The notes under the pieces were generated by a model, which worked only from the letters and a program-made list of their open reading frames with translations, searched no databases and was not told where the DNA came from. A DNA stretch of 64,000 bases from JANLTX01 sp049840835 (GTDB lineage Bacteria; Armatimonadota; Armatimonadia; Armatimonadales; Armatimonadaceae), in the NCBI GenBank assembly GCA_049840835.1, contig JASGJG010000007.1, forward strand, positions 62,001-126,000, written 5' to 3'. The position numbers were made by a program, and so were the translations under genes. Of the stretch, positions 7,564 to 16,884 are shown one piece after another; the first letter of the stretch is position 1, and the number at the start of each line of letters is the position of its first letter.

Positions 7564-9330
7564 ATGAGACGCTCCCTCTGGCTCTATGCGGTTCCTGCCG
7601 CCCTCCCTCTGGCTATCTGTGCCACATTCCTGCCCAAACCGACTCCGACACAGGCAGCCACTCCGAAGAAAGCGGAGCCCGTAGTCGCCGCTATCACCAT
7701 TACAGATCTTTCTGGTAAGAGCTATGAGACCGGCAGCGCCAAAGCAACCCTGCTCTTCTTTCTTTCTAACGAATGCCCTATCGCACAGCGCTATGTCCCC
7801 AAAGTGCGCGAGCTAGCCCAGAGCTACCAGAGTAAGGGCGTGACCACTTTTGTTGTCAACGCCAGCGGCGCGGATAGTACCGCAAGTTTCAAAAAATGGG
7901 CAACAGAGCGCAAACTCACTATGCCTCTGGTAAAAGACACGGACGGCAAGTTAGCGGGACAGGTCGGAGCGACTCTGACCCCGGAAGCCGTTGTGCTCGA
8001 TCCAACCGGGGCTGTACGCTATGTGGGTCTTGTGGATAACGCTCCCGAAGCGCTAGAGGCGGTGCTTACCGGACAGCCGGTAAAGAAGCCTCGTGTGCTG
8101 GCCAAAGGGTGCTTTATCTTTATAGAGAAAGCCTCTCCTGCTACTGCCACAGCGAAAGTTACTTACTCCAAAGACATCGCTCCGATTCTGAATAAGAACT
8201 GCGTGGTGTGTCATCGTAAGGGAGATGTCGCGCCGTTCTCGCTGGCGAATTATGAGGAAGTGAAGCCCTGGGCGTCTATGATTCAGAGCTACACCCAAAA
8301 GCGCCTTATGCCGCCCTGGAAAGCCACCCCAGGTCACGGCGACTTCTTAGACTCTCGCTGGGTGACCGATGAGGAAATCAGCAAGATCACCGCCTGGGCC
8401 AGTAGCGGTGCGCCAGAGGGAAATAAGAAAGACCTGCCAGCCCCTCCGAAACTGCACCCGGCAGGCACCTGGGCACTGGGCACACCGGATACGGTTCTAA
8501 AAGCGCCGAAGCCCTTTCAGCTAGAGGCAGAGGGTAAGGATGTCTACCGAGACTTCACGCTGCCAATAGACTTCAATGAAGACCGGTACATCTCGGCTAT
8601 CGATTTCAAGCCGGATAACCCCGCTATCGTGCACCACATGATCGCTTATGTGGATGTAGATGGTTCTACCGTGGCCCGCCGTGAGGGCAAAGATGGGCAA
8701 CCAGGCTGGGAAGTTTCCGGTGGTGGCAGCGGAGTTCAGAAAGACGATTGGGCCGAGGGCTGGGCGCCAGGCATGAACCCACGCCGTCAGCCCGATGGAG
8801 TCGCCATCAAGATTCCCAAAGGTGCGAAGCTTGTGCTCCAGATTCACTACCACAAGTCTGGCAAGCCGGAGACGGACAACAGCGCGATAGGGCTATATTG
8901 GGCAAAAGGGCCAGTGACCTCCGTCCGCAAGGTCATGCCCATCGGTAACCCTTTCATCCTGCTTCAGCCAAACAAAGACGGTCAAGAAGTTCGTGCGAAC
9001 ATGACTGTTCCGGTTAACGTGACTCTACGTGAGATCCTGCCCCACATGCACATGTTGGGCAAGACTATGAAGGTCTGGGCAACCCTGCCAGATGGCACAG
9101 AGAAGAAACTGGTCTATATCCAAAACTGGGACTTCAACTGGCAGATGGCCTACCGCTATACGGAGCCGATAAAACTGCCGCGTGGCACCAAACTCTCGCT
9201 GGTGGCGACCTACGACAACACCACGAAGAACCCGAACCAGCCCTCGAACCCGCCCAAGCTGGTGACCTTCGGGGAACAGACCACCGATGAGATGTGCTTC
9301 GCGTTCCTGGCCTTCTCCGTGGACCACTAG
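7564..9330 (+). CDS. Redoxin / c-type cytochrome / PHM-like copper monooxygenase fusion
   Basis: 588-residue secreted protein with three parts. A signal peptide (MRRSLWLY...QAA) leads to a thioredoxin/AhpC-like domain (about residues 40-165) with a single Cys in NECPI. A short segment follows with one haem-binding motif, CVVCH (about residues 213-217). The C-terminal half resembles copper type II ascorbate-dependent monooxygenases. It has an HH pair in VHHM (about 357), a His in LQIHYH (about 425), an HxH in HMHMLG (about 495) and a Met in DEMC (about 576). These match the CuH and CuM ligands of peptidylglycine hydroxylase and dopamine hydroxylase. The predicted activity is copper-dependent hydroxylation outside the cytoplasm, with the haem as a possible electron entry point. 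The substrate is unknown. The start at 7564 gives the cleaner signal peptide. Confidence 0.85.
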   Translation: MRRSLWLYAVPAALPLAICATFLPKPTPTQAATPKKAEPVVAAITITDLSGKSYETGSAKATLLFFLSNECPIAQRYVPKVRELAQSYQSKGVTTFVVNASGADSTASFKKWATERKLTMPLVKDTDGKLAGQVGATLTPEAVVLDPTGAVRYVGLVDNAPEALEAVLTGQPVKKPRVLAKGCFIFIEKASPATATAKVTYSKDIAPILNKNCVVCHRKGDVAPFSLANYEEVKPWASMIQSYTQKRLMPPWKATPGHGDFLDSRWVTDEEISKITAWASSGAPEGNKKDLPAPPKLHPAGTWALGTPDTVLKAPKPFQLEAEGKDVYRDFTLPIDFNEDRYISAIDFKPDNPAIVHHMIAYVDVDGSTVARREGKDGQPGWEVSGGGSGVQKDDWAEGWAPGMNPRRQPDGVAIKIPKGAKLVLQIHYHKSGKPETDNSAIGLYWAKGPVTSVRKVMPIGNPFILLQPNKDGQEVRANMTVPVNVTLREILPHMHMLGKTMKVWATLPDGTEKKLVYIQNWDFNWQMAYRYTEPIKLPRGTKLSLVATYDNTTKNPNQPSNPPKLVTFGEQTTDEMCFAFLAFSVDH

Positions 9331-10457
9331 CCGATAAACTCGGCCATCGCATCGTTTGCTAGAAACGTCCCTTGCTCGGTCAGTGCAAGGGACGTTTCTG
9401 TAACTATGCACAGCCCCCGCGCCACGGTTTTCTCTATCGCCTCAGCAAAGCGCTCTTCGGCGTGCACTCCATAGCGCGCGGCAAACGCCTCGAAGTTCAG
9501 ACCTTCTACTGTCCGGAGCGCCAACATCACTGTCTCGCCCATACTCTCTTCTGGGGTTAAACTCTCGGACTCCTCTATCGGCCAGCCCTGCTCTCGCACT
9601 GCTGTCCCATAGGCGGGAGGCTTTTTCATATTGCGGGCGCGTACCCCGTCTAAATAACTCCAAGCACCGGCACCGAATCCAAAATAATCATCGTTTCGCC
9701 AGTAGAGAGCATTGTGTCGGCTCCGAAAGCCGCTGGCGGCATAGTTACTGATTTCGTAGCGTTCCAACCCAGCATCAGCCGTCAGAGCATGTGCCCGCCC
9801 CAGCATGGCCGCCTCGCTATCCGAATCGGGCAACGCCAGCTTGCCACGCTCTCGGCGCGCCCAGAATGCTGTCCCTTCCTCTACCATAAGGCCATAGAGC
9901 GAGAGATGTGGCAGTTTCAGACTCAGGGCCTTGGTCAGTGTCTTCTCCCAGCTTTTCAATGTCTGCCGGGGCAGGCCAAACATAAGGTCCAGGGATAGAT
10001 TGGTAAACCCTGCGGCTCGTGCGATAGCCACGGCTTCTTCGGCCTGATGTGCAGAATGCACCCGGTCCAGTAAGGGCAACTCGGAATCCTCAAAACTCTG
10101 CACCCCCAGACTCAGGCGATTCACCCCGAATCCGCGCAAGGCGGTAAAAAGCGAGGCGCTCGCATCGTTCGGGTTGGCTTCTACCGTAATTTCCGCGTCT
10201 TCGGTAACTTGAAACCCTGCCTGCAGCACCGCCAGAACTCGCCCCAGTGCTTCGGCGGGCAGCAACGTCGGCGTACCTCCACCGATATATATCGTCGCTA
10301 CCTCGCGACCATCGGCCCGTTTTTCAATCTCTTCGCAGAGGGAGTCTATGTACCGCGCTTGGCTCTCCGCCTTGTAGCCAGAGTACACATTGAAATCACA
10401 GTAACCGCACTTCTTCTCACAAAACGGGATATGGACATAGACTCCGACAGGCTTCAC
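9327..10457 (-). CDS. hemW: Radical SAM heme chaperone HemW (coproporphyrinogen III oxidase-like)
   Basis: 376 residues of the HemN/HemW radical-SAM family. The N-terminal VHIPFCEKKCGYCDF carries the CxxxCxxC cluster ligands (Cys13, 17, 20). It is followed by the IGGGTPTLLP glycine motif, the SLGVQSFED strand and a C-terminal wing domain. The short N-terminus, without the extension seen in true HemN oxidases, argues for HemW, which delivers haem to respiratory proteins. The start is GTG, with TAGCAT 6 bases upstream and no ribosome binding site. The stop overlaps the convergent monooxygenase gene by 4 bases. HemN cannot be fully excluded. Confidence 0.88.
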   Translation of the reverse strand: MKPVGVYVHIPFCEKKCGYCDFNVYSGYKAESQARYIDSLCEEIEKRADGREVATIYIGGGTPTLLPAEALGRVLAVLQAGFQVTEDAEITVEANPNDASASLFTALRGFGVNRLSLGVQSFEDSELPLLDRVHSAHQAEEAVAIARAAGFTNLSLDLMFGLPRQTLKSWEKTLTKALSLKLPHLSLYGLMVEEGTAFWARRERGKLALPDSDSEAAMLGRAHALTADAGLERYEISNYAASGFRSRHNALYWRNDDYFGFGAGAWSYLDGVRARNMKKPPAYGTAVREQGWPIEESESLTPEESMGETVMLALRTVEGLNFEAFAARYGVHAEERFAEAIEKTVARGLCIVTETSLALTEQGTFLANDAMAEFIG

Positions 10458-10463
10458 ATAGGT

Positions 10464-10469
10464 ATGCTA
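10464..10469 (-). promoter_or_regulatory. -10-like hexamer TAGCAT, 6 bases before hemW
   Basis: On the minus strand TAGCAT, 6 bases, then GTG. No ribosome binding site is visible, which fits a leaderless mRNA. Confidence 0.4.
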
Positions 10470-10491
10470 TCAAATGCCCCCATGGACATGA

Positions 10492-10641
10492 AAATATCCC
10501 CAGACAGGAACGTCTGGGTCTGTGGGGGCTACGCCCCACAATGTCCTTCGGACCTACCAAATACGTTACATAGGTTGTTATGTCGCAGAGCGACTTTGTG
10601 GCAAAGCCCTAAGACCCAGACGTTCCTGTCTGGGGATATTT
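10492..10641. repeat. Composite inverted repeat built of stacked hairpins (copy 1)
   Basis: A perfect 30-base inverted repeat (10492-10521 and 10612-10641) encloses mirrored smaller hairpins. Each outer arm is itself a hairpin (CAGAC-aggaac-GTCTG). On the left these are followed by GGGGC-TAC-GCCCC and GTCC-TTC-GGAC. On the right, in mirrored order, are GTCGC-AGA-GCGAC and GGC-AAA-GCC. A second element with the same order lies at 36919-37145. It sits between hemW and a phosphotransferase gene and carries no convincing ORF. It resembles REP/BIME or non-autonomous MITE-like DNA, but I do not recognise the family. Confidence 0.85.
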
Positions 10642-10650
10642 ATAGTCCGT

Positions 10651-11541
10651 TTAGGCCAATGGCAACTCAGGCAGTCCCAGAGTGCGAACTGCCCACGGGA
10701 GGCAGGCTTTTAGCTGAGAGAGCTGAACCTCGCGTACTCGGGGGGCACCCGGCGGTGGAGGTAGCCCGGCGTGTGCCGCAAAGTATCCGGCGAGTCCTGC
10801 TGCCCAGGGACCGCCATCTGGTAGAAGCGTCTCGGGGAGCGGCCCGCCTTCGCTGGCAAGGCTGGGGACCCAGCAGGCAATATCGGCTGCTTTTGCGCCG
10901 GTACAGGCCCAGTTCCAGTCTACTATTACCGCAGCTCCATCCGCGCGGAAGCAAAGGTTGTCGGAGCGAATATCCATATGGAGCAAGTCATCCCCTGCAA
11001 GCTCCAGCGCCGTTTCTGCCTCCAAAAGCTTCGGCAGAGCTTTGTCCAGCCATGCTGCATCACAGAGCCCCAGAGAGAAGAAAGGCTCTGGGTTCTCGGC
11101 CACGCCCTTCCAGCAGGTCAGAGTCAACCGATGCTCTGCTTCTAGAGTAGGCAGATCGGGCGGTATAGGAGCCTGCCGAAATTGCTCTAGTGCTAGCTGT
11201 ATGGCAGCGATTCGCTCCGGGCTCCAGGGTGGCGGCCAGGATGCCCCGGTGAGGTCTTCTAAGACCATAAGCGGGTATTCGCCGCTATCATCGAACCCCA
11301 GATACTCTGCCAGAAAGGGCTGCGAGCCTAAATGCGTGTAGACATGCCTCTCCTGCCGGAGGAAGTTCCTCGTCCACTCATTGGTAGCCACTTTCACAAA
11401 CGCAGTCGTGCTATCCGCAAACGTGGCTTTCAGCCGGAGTGCCAGAGAGTAACCACCGCCCCGTACGGGCTCCAGGGCAACCGGGCGCTTCCCGCAGGCT
11501 AATAAGACCCGCTCGGCGATTTCGGAGAGAGGCGCATCCAT
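10651..11541 (-). CDS. Phosphotransferase (APH family)
   Basis: 296-residue kinase-fold protein. A nucleotide-binding lobe starts with VRGGGYSLALRLK and has FVKVA as the ATP-contacting lysine strand. The catalytic loop is HMDIRSDN (HxDxxxxN) and the metal-binding motif is IVDWNWA. It is related to the phosphotransferase at 127-942 but is clearly a different subgroup. The substrate is unknown. The composite repeat directly follows its stop codon. The ATG at 11541 is the first in frame; there is no obvious ribosome binding site, and TACAAC lies 10 bases upstream. Confidence 0.85.
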   Translation of the reverse strand: MDAPLSEIAERVLLACGKRPVALEPVRGGGYSLALRLKATFADSTTAFVKVATNEWTRNFLRQERHVYTHLGSQPFLAEYLGFDDSGEYPLMVLEDLTGASWPPPWSPERIAAIQLALEQFRQAPIPPDLPTLEAEHRLTLTCWKGVAENPEPFFSLGLCDAAWLDKALPKLLEAETALELAGDDLLHMDIRSDNLCFRADGAAVIVDWNWACTGAKAADIACWVPSLASEGGPLPETLLPDGGPWAAGLAGYFAAHAGLPPPPGAPRVREVQLSQLKACLPWAVRTLGLPELPLA

Positions 11542-11571
11542 AACTGCGCCCGTTGTACCGCGTTTTTACGC

Positions 11572-12426
11572 TTAGTAGGGTGGCAGCAATCGCCGAAAGC
11601 CATGCGCCAGGATAATCGGCAGCGCAAAGGCGTGAGTGAGAGCCATAACAAATAGCGACGGATTATTAGGAGTGGTGCCTATAATGCCGCGCCGCCAGGC
11701 TTCTGGGATTCCCGAAATGCCCACACGTGCGCCGACTATCCCTCCTACAATTGCAGCCACAGTGTCGGTATCTCCTCCCAACGCAATAGCGGCGTGAATC
11801 GCTGCCGGGAAATCATCGCGGTAGCGGTAGCTGATAGCCAGTGCGGCAGGCACCGTATGCTCCACAAATCCGGAGATGTAGCCTATAGGAGGTATTTCCC
11901 CATTTTCCACAGAATCCACGGTGGCCTGGGGCCAGTGCCCGGCGGCTGCCTGAGCGATTGCCCAGGCGCCCTCCAGTGCCCGTGGGTCAGTATGAGTCAG
12001 GCGCGATGAAGCATCTACCCAATCGCGGTCCACTCTGAGCACCCCGAGTAGGGGTGCCCGCATAGCCGGTCCGTTTCCCGCAGAGAACACACCAGGTTTT
12101 CGGAACCCCAACCACATACGCAGGCAGGCTTTCAGAGTCGCCAGCCCGACACCGGGTGGCAATGTGACCAGCCAGAGCATCAGTTTTTTACGAAGCGAAT
12201 GCTCAAAGCGGACTAGCTCGCCATTCGACTCCTGCCAGGCTGCATAGGTAAGCAGGGCATGTTCGGTATCATCGCTGACCACACCCCGCCCGAAAAACAG
12301 GCGGTGACTCTCTATCTCTCCAAAGAGGCTTGCCCGGCGCGCGGCAGTAAGCCCTTCGGCGGGCAATCCCAGTGCATCTCCCACTGCCATCCCCCACAGG
12401 CAGCCTCCTACTTTGTCAGTGTTCAT
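11572..12426 (-). CDS. ADP-ribosylglycohydrolase family protein
   Basis: 284 residues. The N-terminus reads KVGGCLWGMAVGDALGLPAEG and is followed by SDDTEHAL, the usual metal-binding SDDT motif of this fold. Near the C-terminus GGDTDTVAAIVGGIVGA supplies the second set of Mg/Mn ligands. Family members remove ADP-ribose from proteins or act on related substrates; the target here is unknown. The start at 12426 (MNTDKV) is chosen over an upstream Met because family members begin about five residues before the KxxGxLxGxAxGD motif. It is divergent from the glycoside-hydrolase-like gene, with only about 55 bases between starts. Confidence 0.88.
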   Translation of the reverse strand: MNTDKVGGCLWGMAVGDALGLPAEGLTAARRASLFGEIESHRLFFGRGVVSDDTEHALLTYAAWQESNGELVRFEHSLRKKLMLWLVTLPPGVGLATLKACLRMWLGFRKPGVFSAGNGPAMRAPLLGVLRVDRDWVDASSRLTHTDPRALEGAWAIAQAAAGHWPQATVDSVENGEIPPIGYISGFVEHTVPAALAISYRYRDDFPAAIHAAIALGGDTDTVAAIVGGIVGARVGISGIPEAWRRGIIGTTPNNPSLFVMALTHAFALPIILAHGFRRLLPPY

Positions 12427-12470
12427 ACAACACGAACGTGTAACCATAGGGCAAAGTTACGGCAGTGGCG

Positions 12471-12476
12471 TACAAT
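12471..12476 (+). promoter_or_regulatory. -10 hexamer TACAAT, 6 bases before the start
   Basis: TACAAT, six bases, then ATG at 12483. No ribosome binding site is visible. The spacing places the transcription start at or next to the start codon. Confidence 0.5.
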
Positions 12477-12482
12477 CGAAGT

Positions 12483-14253
12483 ATGAGAGCACTGTGGCTG
12501 GCAATGGCATTTGGTTTATGCACGGGAGCATGGGCACAAGCGGTACCGGTAACCCTGGAAAAGACGACAGCAGGGAAATGGCAGCTTCTGCGCGGCGGGA
12601 AGCCCTATATCGTAAAAGGTGTGGGCGGTGGCGACCATCTTGCCGAGCTTAAGGCGGCAGGCGGCAACACGATTCGCACCTGGGGCATAGACGATAACAC
12701 CGGGAAGCTCCTAGACGAAGCCCAGAAAAACGGCCTGAGCGTTGTAGTCGGCATCTGGCTGGGCCACGAGCGCCACGGGTTCGACTACAAAGACGGCCAG
12801 AAGCTTGCAGAGCAAATAGAGGCGGTAAAGAAGGCAGTCGAAAAGTACAAAGACCACCCGGCAGTGCTGGCCTGGGGATTGGGCAACGAGATGGAAGCGG
12901 GCGGCAAAAACGCGGCTATCTGGAGCCATATTGAGAACCTGGCCGCCATGGTGAAACAGCTCGATAAAAACCACCCTACGATGACTGTTACAGCAGAGCT
13001 GGGTGAGGCCAGTGTTGCCAATCTCCATAAGCTCTGCCCTAGCATAGATATCTTCGGGATAAATTCCTATGGCGGTGCCCCGAGTCTGCTGGAGCGCTAC
13101 CACAAGGCAGGCGGCACTCGGCCCGTGTTGGTGACCGAGTTCGGCCCAATTGGTCCCTGGGAAGTGGGCAAGACTGCCTGGGGTGCGCCGAAAGAACCCA
13201 CTAGCACCGAGAAAGCCGACTGGTATGAGAAATCGGCGAAGGCTATTTCCGCCGACCCGCTGACCCTGGGCAGCATGGCGTTTCTATGGGGCTTCAAAAT
13301 GGAGCAAACCCCTACCTGGTTTGGCATGTTCCTGCCCACAGGCGGCAAAGTCGCCACGGTCGATGTGATGACCCGCCTCTGGAGCCGGCAAGGACCCGGC
13401 GGACCGCTGCCCGGCTATCGAGCCTCTCAAGGTAAGCACCGAGCAGGGGGATCCCGGCGCGAGTGTGTCTGCATCGGTAACGGCTACGGACCCGGAGGGC
13501 AAAGCGTTGACCTATGCCTGGGAGCTTCGCCACGAGCAAGACAAACCTGGTCAGGGCGGCGATGCGGAAGCAGAGACAAAGATACTGCAAGCCGCTGTGG
13601 TAGCGGAAGGTAAGACCGCAAAGGTCACTTTGCCAAAATCCCCCGGCGCCTATCGGCTGTTCGTGTATGTGCGCGACCCTGCAGGCAATGCCGCAACAGC
13701 GAACATGCCCCTGCTGGTACGGGGCGAACCTGCCGCGCCTCCGGATCCCGTTTCCAAGCTCCCGCTAAGTATCTACGCCGACAAATCCAACTCACTCCTC
13801 TACGCTCCGGCGGGCTGGATGGGTAATACGGCTACGATCACCATGGACGATGGCTGGAAGCAGGGCCCGCACTCCGGCACTACCTGCGTAAAATTCACTT
13901 TCGGGCCATCGGATACCTGGGGCGGTGTGGTCTGGCAGTCCCCTGCGGAAGACTGGGGGGATAAGCCGGGCGGTGCGAATGCTACTGGTGCGAAGAAGCT
14001 GACCTTCTGGGCCAAGGGTGACTTCGGCGGAGAGACGGTGAGCTTCAAGTACGGAATTCTGGGCAAGGACAAGAAGTTCTCCGATAGCTCCACTGGCGAG
14101 CTGCCCGATATCGCGCTCACCAGCACCTGGAAGAAGTACGAAATCCCCGTGGAAGGCAAAGACCTCTCGCGTATCAAGACCGGATTTGTGTGGACAATTG
14201 CCAGTGCCCGAAAAAAAATGACGTTCTACTTAGACGATATTCAGTTCGAGTAG
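12483..14253 (+). CDS. Secreted glycoside-hydrolase-like protein with C-terminal beta-sandwich (single-base frameshift near 13385)
   Basis: The product begins with a signal peptide (MRALWLAMAFGLCTGAWA). A TIM barrel follows with the acid/base motif GLGNEME and nucleophile strand VTEFGPIG, as in clan GH-A enzymes. After about residue 300 the frame is lost. It resumes in another frame with a PKD/Ig-like segment (TDPEGKALTYAWEL) and a carbohydrate-binding-like beta-sandwich ending FYLDDIQFE. Removing one C from the CC at 13385-13386 joins both parts without a gap (LWSGKDPADRC). The undamaged protein would have about 589 residues. It probably acts on an extracellular polysaccharide; the substrate is unknown. 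The change may be a sequencing error or a real mutation. Confidence 0.75.
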
Positions 14254-14290
14254 TCTCTATAGGTAGAGCAGTACGCGCAGGAGCTTTACT

Positions 14291-16063
14291 GTGACTGAAG
14301 TAGATAAAGACCTCTGGAAAGCAGTTTTAACGAACGACGCTCTCGGTGTGCATAGTGCTGTTGACAAAGGAGCGGATATCGAGAGACGCATCGGAGAGAT
14401 ACGTCTCAACACAGCCATATCAATATGGCGTGTGTTTTCTGAAAAGCCCTCTCCCAGTACACCTGAGGAAGAGACCAAAAACAAGGATTTCCTTGTTCGC
14501 AATTTAGACAGACCTTTTGAAGCACGACTGGAAGATTTCCCAGAGGAAGTACGAACTCGATTCAAAGCAATGGAGTCGCGATTGGAAGACTTCCGGGAAG
14601 AAACATACACGCCACTTCTTGTTGCTCTTCACTACGGCTTTTTCGAGGCAGCAAAGGCACTAATCGCAGTAGGCGCTGACCCGAATAGTGCTACCGATGC
14701 TGGCCTTACGCCACTGCTCATCGCTGTCCGTAAAGGTGAAGTTGAACTAGCCCAGCAGTTGTTAGCGGCAGGAGCCGAGCCAAATAAGGCTATGGCTGCA
14801 GTTCCACCGGGAGCTCGTGGGCACTCGCCGCTGGTGCGTGCCGCAGGCGATGGAAATCTTGCTATGGTGAAGCTTCTTCTGGAGCACGGAGCGGATATCA
14901 ATAAGCGAGATGGCGCCGGACGAACGGCACTGCTCGCTGCCTGTCTGCGCCCTGAAGGCGCCATTTTTTGGGCAGATAATGATGAGAAACGCGGGCTGGA
15001 GTCCGCAACGGAAACTGCTTGGCCTGCTAACCTCTCTGTAGAAGCACGCGAAGAACTGCTCAAGGCTCGTGATGCTACTGGAGAGTGGGACAGCGTTATT
15101 ACGCTCCTTCTGGAGCGAGGAGCAGATGTAGAAGCGGAAACACCAGGCACAGGCCCCAACGAAACCTTGCTCTTCAAAGGCGCCGGAACCCCTCTACTGG
15201 CAGCAGCGCAACGTGGCGATGCGCCTCTGGTGAAAAAGCTACTCGCTGCCGGAGCTTTGCCAAGGTCGGTCTGTGGCACATCGCCACTACAGCTTGCCTT
15301 ACAGTCTGGTAAAAACCAGGAAACGATACGGCTTCTTTTAGATGCAGGGGCAAGCCTGATAGATAGAGATAGCGAAGGTATCTCCCCTTTAGAGAACGCG
15401 GTTCGAGTAGGCTATCTGGAAGGAATTCAGCGACTTGTGGACGCGGGAGCCGATCTAGCTGTCCGAAGTCCTGAGCATGGCGCCACGCTGCTTCATAGCG
15501 CGGCACAGAGTGGGCACGCGGAAATCGTACAGTACCTGCTGGATGCAGATCTGGAGATAGATGCTATCTGTACTATTTCGTCGCCAGCGGAACGGCGAGC
15601 GCGCTGGGATAAACGCCATTTGCAAGAGAACGGACAGGCAGTGAACAACAGGATAGCCGTTTCCCTGTTGATCCCTCCCGGCGAACCGAGTACGGAGCGG
15701 CCCGCAGGAGTCACGCCCCTTATGCTGGCGGCAAAAGCCAACACTGCACCTGTGGTTGCCCTTTTGCTGGCACGAGGAGCAAATCCCAGGCTGCGTGATA
15801 GCACCGGCAAATCTGCGCGTGACTACGCCCTCAGCACGGCAGATGCGGAAAACCGCCAGCGTGCTTTCATCACCGCTCGTCCTGACCCCCTCCAGAATCC
15901 TGATATTCAGGCAACGTTTCAGATAATCCACGAGGATTCCTTTCGGGAAGAAATGACACAGAAACTGGAAGCGATGCACAAGAATTTTGGAGCAATGATG
16001 GAAAGGATGATGGATGCAAAGCGGACTGCCCGCGAAGAAACCCTTGCTCTGCTTCCCGAATAA
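14291..16063 (+). CDS. Ankyrin-repeat protein
   Basis: 590 residues with a GTG start and AGGAG 7 bases upstream. At least eight ankyrin units of about 33 residues are visible. They have the typical form: TPLLxAxxxGxxxxxxxLLxxGAD, for example TPLLIAVRKGEVELAQQLLA, SPLVRAAGDGNLAMVKLLLE and TPLMLAAKANTAPVVALLLA. A longer linker occurs between units near residues 215-265. The C-terminal 60 residues are helical and charged. There is no signal peptide or membrane segment, so it is probably a cytoplasmic protein-binding scaffold. The partner is unknown. rsmG follows closely but carries its own promoter-like hexamer. Confidence 0.9.
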   Translation: MTEVDKDLWKAVLTNDALGVHSAVDKGADIERRIGEIRLNTAISIWRVFSEKPSPSTPEEETKNKDFLVRNLDRPFEARLEDFPEEVRTRFKAMESRLEDFREETYTPLLVALHYGFFEAAKALIAVGADPNSATDAGLTPLLIAVRKGEVELAQQLLAAGAEPNKAMAAVPPGARGHSPLVRAAGDGNLAMVKLLLEHGADINKRDGAGRTALLAACLRPEGAIFWADNDEKRGLESATETAWPANLSVEAREELLKARDATGEWDSVITLLLERGADVEAETPGTGPNETLLFKGAGTPLLAAAQRGDAPLVKKLLAAGALPRSVCGTSPLQLALQSGKNQETIRLLLDAGASLIDRDSEGISPLENAVRVGYLEGIQRLVDAGADLAVRSPEHGATLLHSAAQSGHAEIVQYLLDADLEIDAICTISSPAERRARWDKRHLQENGQAVNNRIAVSLLIPPGEPSTERPAGVTPLMLAAKANTAPVVALLLARGANPRLRDSTGKSARDYALSTADAENRQRAFITARPDPLQNPDIQATFQIIHEDSFREEMTQKLEAMHKNFGAMMERMMDAKRTAREETLALLPE

Positions 16064-16081
16064 TAGGGCTGCCCGGCACGA

Positions 16082-16087
16082 TACGAT
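16082..16087 (+). promoter_or_regulatory. -10 hexamer TACGAT, 6 bases before rsmG
   Basis: TACGAT, six bases, then GTG at 16094. There is no ribosome binding site, so a leaderless mRNA is likely. Confidence 0.45.
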
Positions 16088-16093
16088 AGCGAC

Positions 16094-16771
16094 GTGACAG
16101 ATGATGAGACGCGGCGCTTCTGTGAGACCCTGAGCGCTGCCTGCGAGGCGCTGGGTATCGCGATTACCGAGGAGCAGGTGGCGCTCTGTGCCCGACACGC
16201 GGCGCTGGTACTGGAAACGAACACCCACACCAATCTGACCCGGATTACGGAGCCAGAGGCCATGGCGCTGAAGCACTACGCGGACTCCCTCACAGCATTT
16301 CTGGTGCTGCCGAAGCTGGCGCGTGGCGCCTCAGTTTGCGATGTGGGCACGGGGGCGGGCTATCCCGGTGTGCCTATGAAGATTCTACGCCCAGACCTGA
16401 AACTGACTCTGCTGGATTCTCTAAACAAACGCGTTGTTTTTCTCGACGAAAGCTGTCGTGCGCTGGGACTGGAAAATGTCACCTGCCGCCATGCCCGCGC
16501 GGAAGAAGTCAAAGATGCACGTTTCGATGTTGTAGCCGCTCGCGCCGTAGCCGCACTACCGAAACTTCTGCCCTGGATAACGCGGCTGCTCAAGCCGGGC
16601 GGGCGATTGGTTCTCCTCAAAGGACCAGATATGACAGCGGAGTTAAGAGAAGCGACTCCCATAGCAAAGAAGTTTGGGTTACAGCTGCAGGAGGCGAAAG
16701 AAATCAACCTGCCAGACCCGGAGAACTCGGGCCGCACGCTGATAGTCTATGGCACCGTGCCTACCCGGTAA
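16094..16771 (+). CDS. rsmG: 16S rRNA (guanine-527-N7)-methyltransferase RsmG
   Basis: 225 residues, close to the usual length of RsmG/GidB. Family marks include TNLTRITEPEAMALKHYADSL near residue 45-65, the SAM-binding strand VCDVGTGAGYPGVPMKI, and the catalytic-region segment VVAARAVAALPKLLPW followed by LKPGGRLVLLKG. The enzyme methylates the 530 loop of 16S rRNA in the small ribosomal subunit; its loss gives low-level streptomycin resistance in other bacteria. In many genomes it lies near oriC and parAB, but no origin-type genes are seen here. The start is GTG. Confidence 0.93.
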   Translation: MTDDETRRFCETLSAACEALGIAITEEQVALCARHAALVLETNTHTNLTRITEPEAMALKHYADSLTAFLVLPKLARGASVCDVGTGAGYPGVPMKILRPDLKLTLLDSLNKRVVFLDESCRALGLENVTCRHARAEEVKDARFDVVAARAVAALPKLLPWITRLLKPGGRLVLLKGPDMTAELREATPIAKKFGLQLQEAKEINLPDPENSGRTLIVYGTVPTR

Positions 16772-16803
16772 AATGTTCATTACAAATTAATAAAGGCTTC
16801 ATC

Positions 16804-16809
16804 TTGACA
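16804..16809 (+). promoter_or_regulatory. -35 box TTGACA upstream of the second prepilin gene
   Basis: A perfect TTGACA lies 75 bases before the start. The matching -10 is uncertain: TATTTC at spacing 16 is the best candidate, and a TACAAT lies 25 bases downstream. The mRNA leader would be about 45-50 bases. Confidence 0.4.
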
Positions 16810-16884
16810 TAATATTCGATGTGGATATTTCCTCTACAATTTCCGCTGTGCCGATAGCCGAAAGCTATCCGAGGAGGTATTTTC

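Noticed and set aside
10209..11150. Plus-strand ORF of 313 codons across the composite repeat
   Set aside because: It is antisense to hemW and the phosphotransferase, crosses the repeat and has no protein-like motif.
14291..16063. Ankyrin protein as a secreted effector
   Set aside because: No signal peptide, secretion system genes or toxin domain nearby; a cytoplasmic scaffold is simpler.
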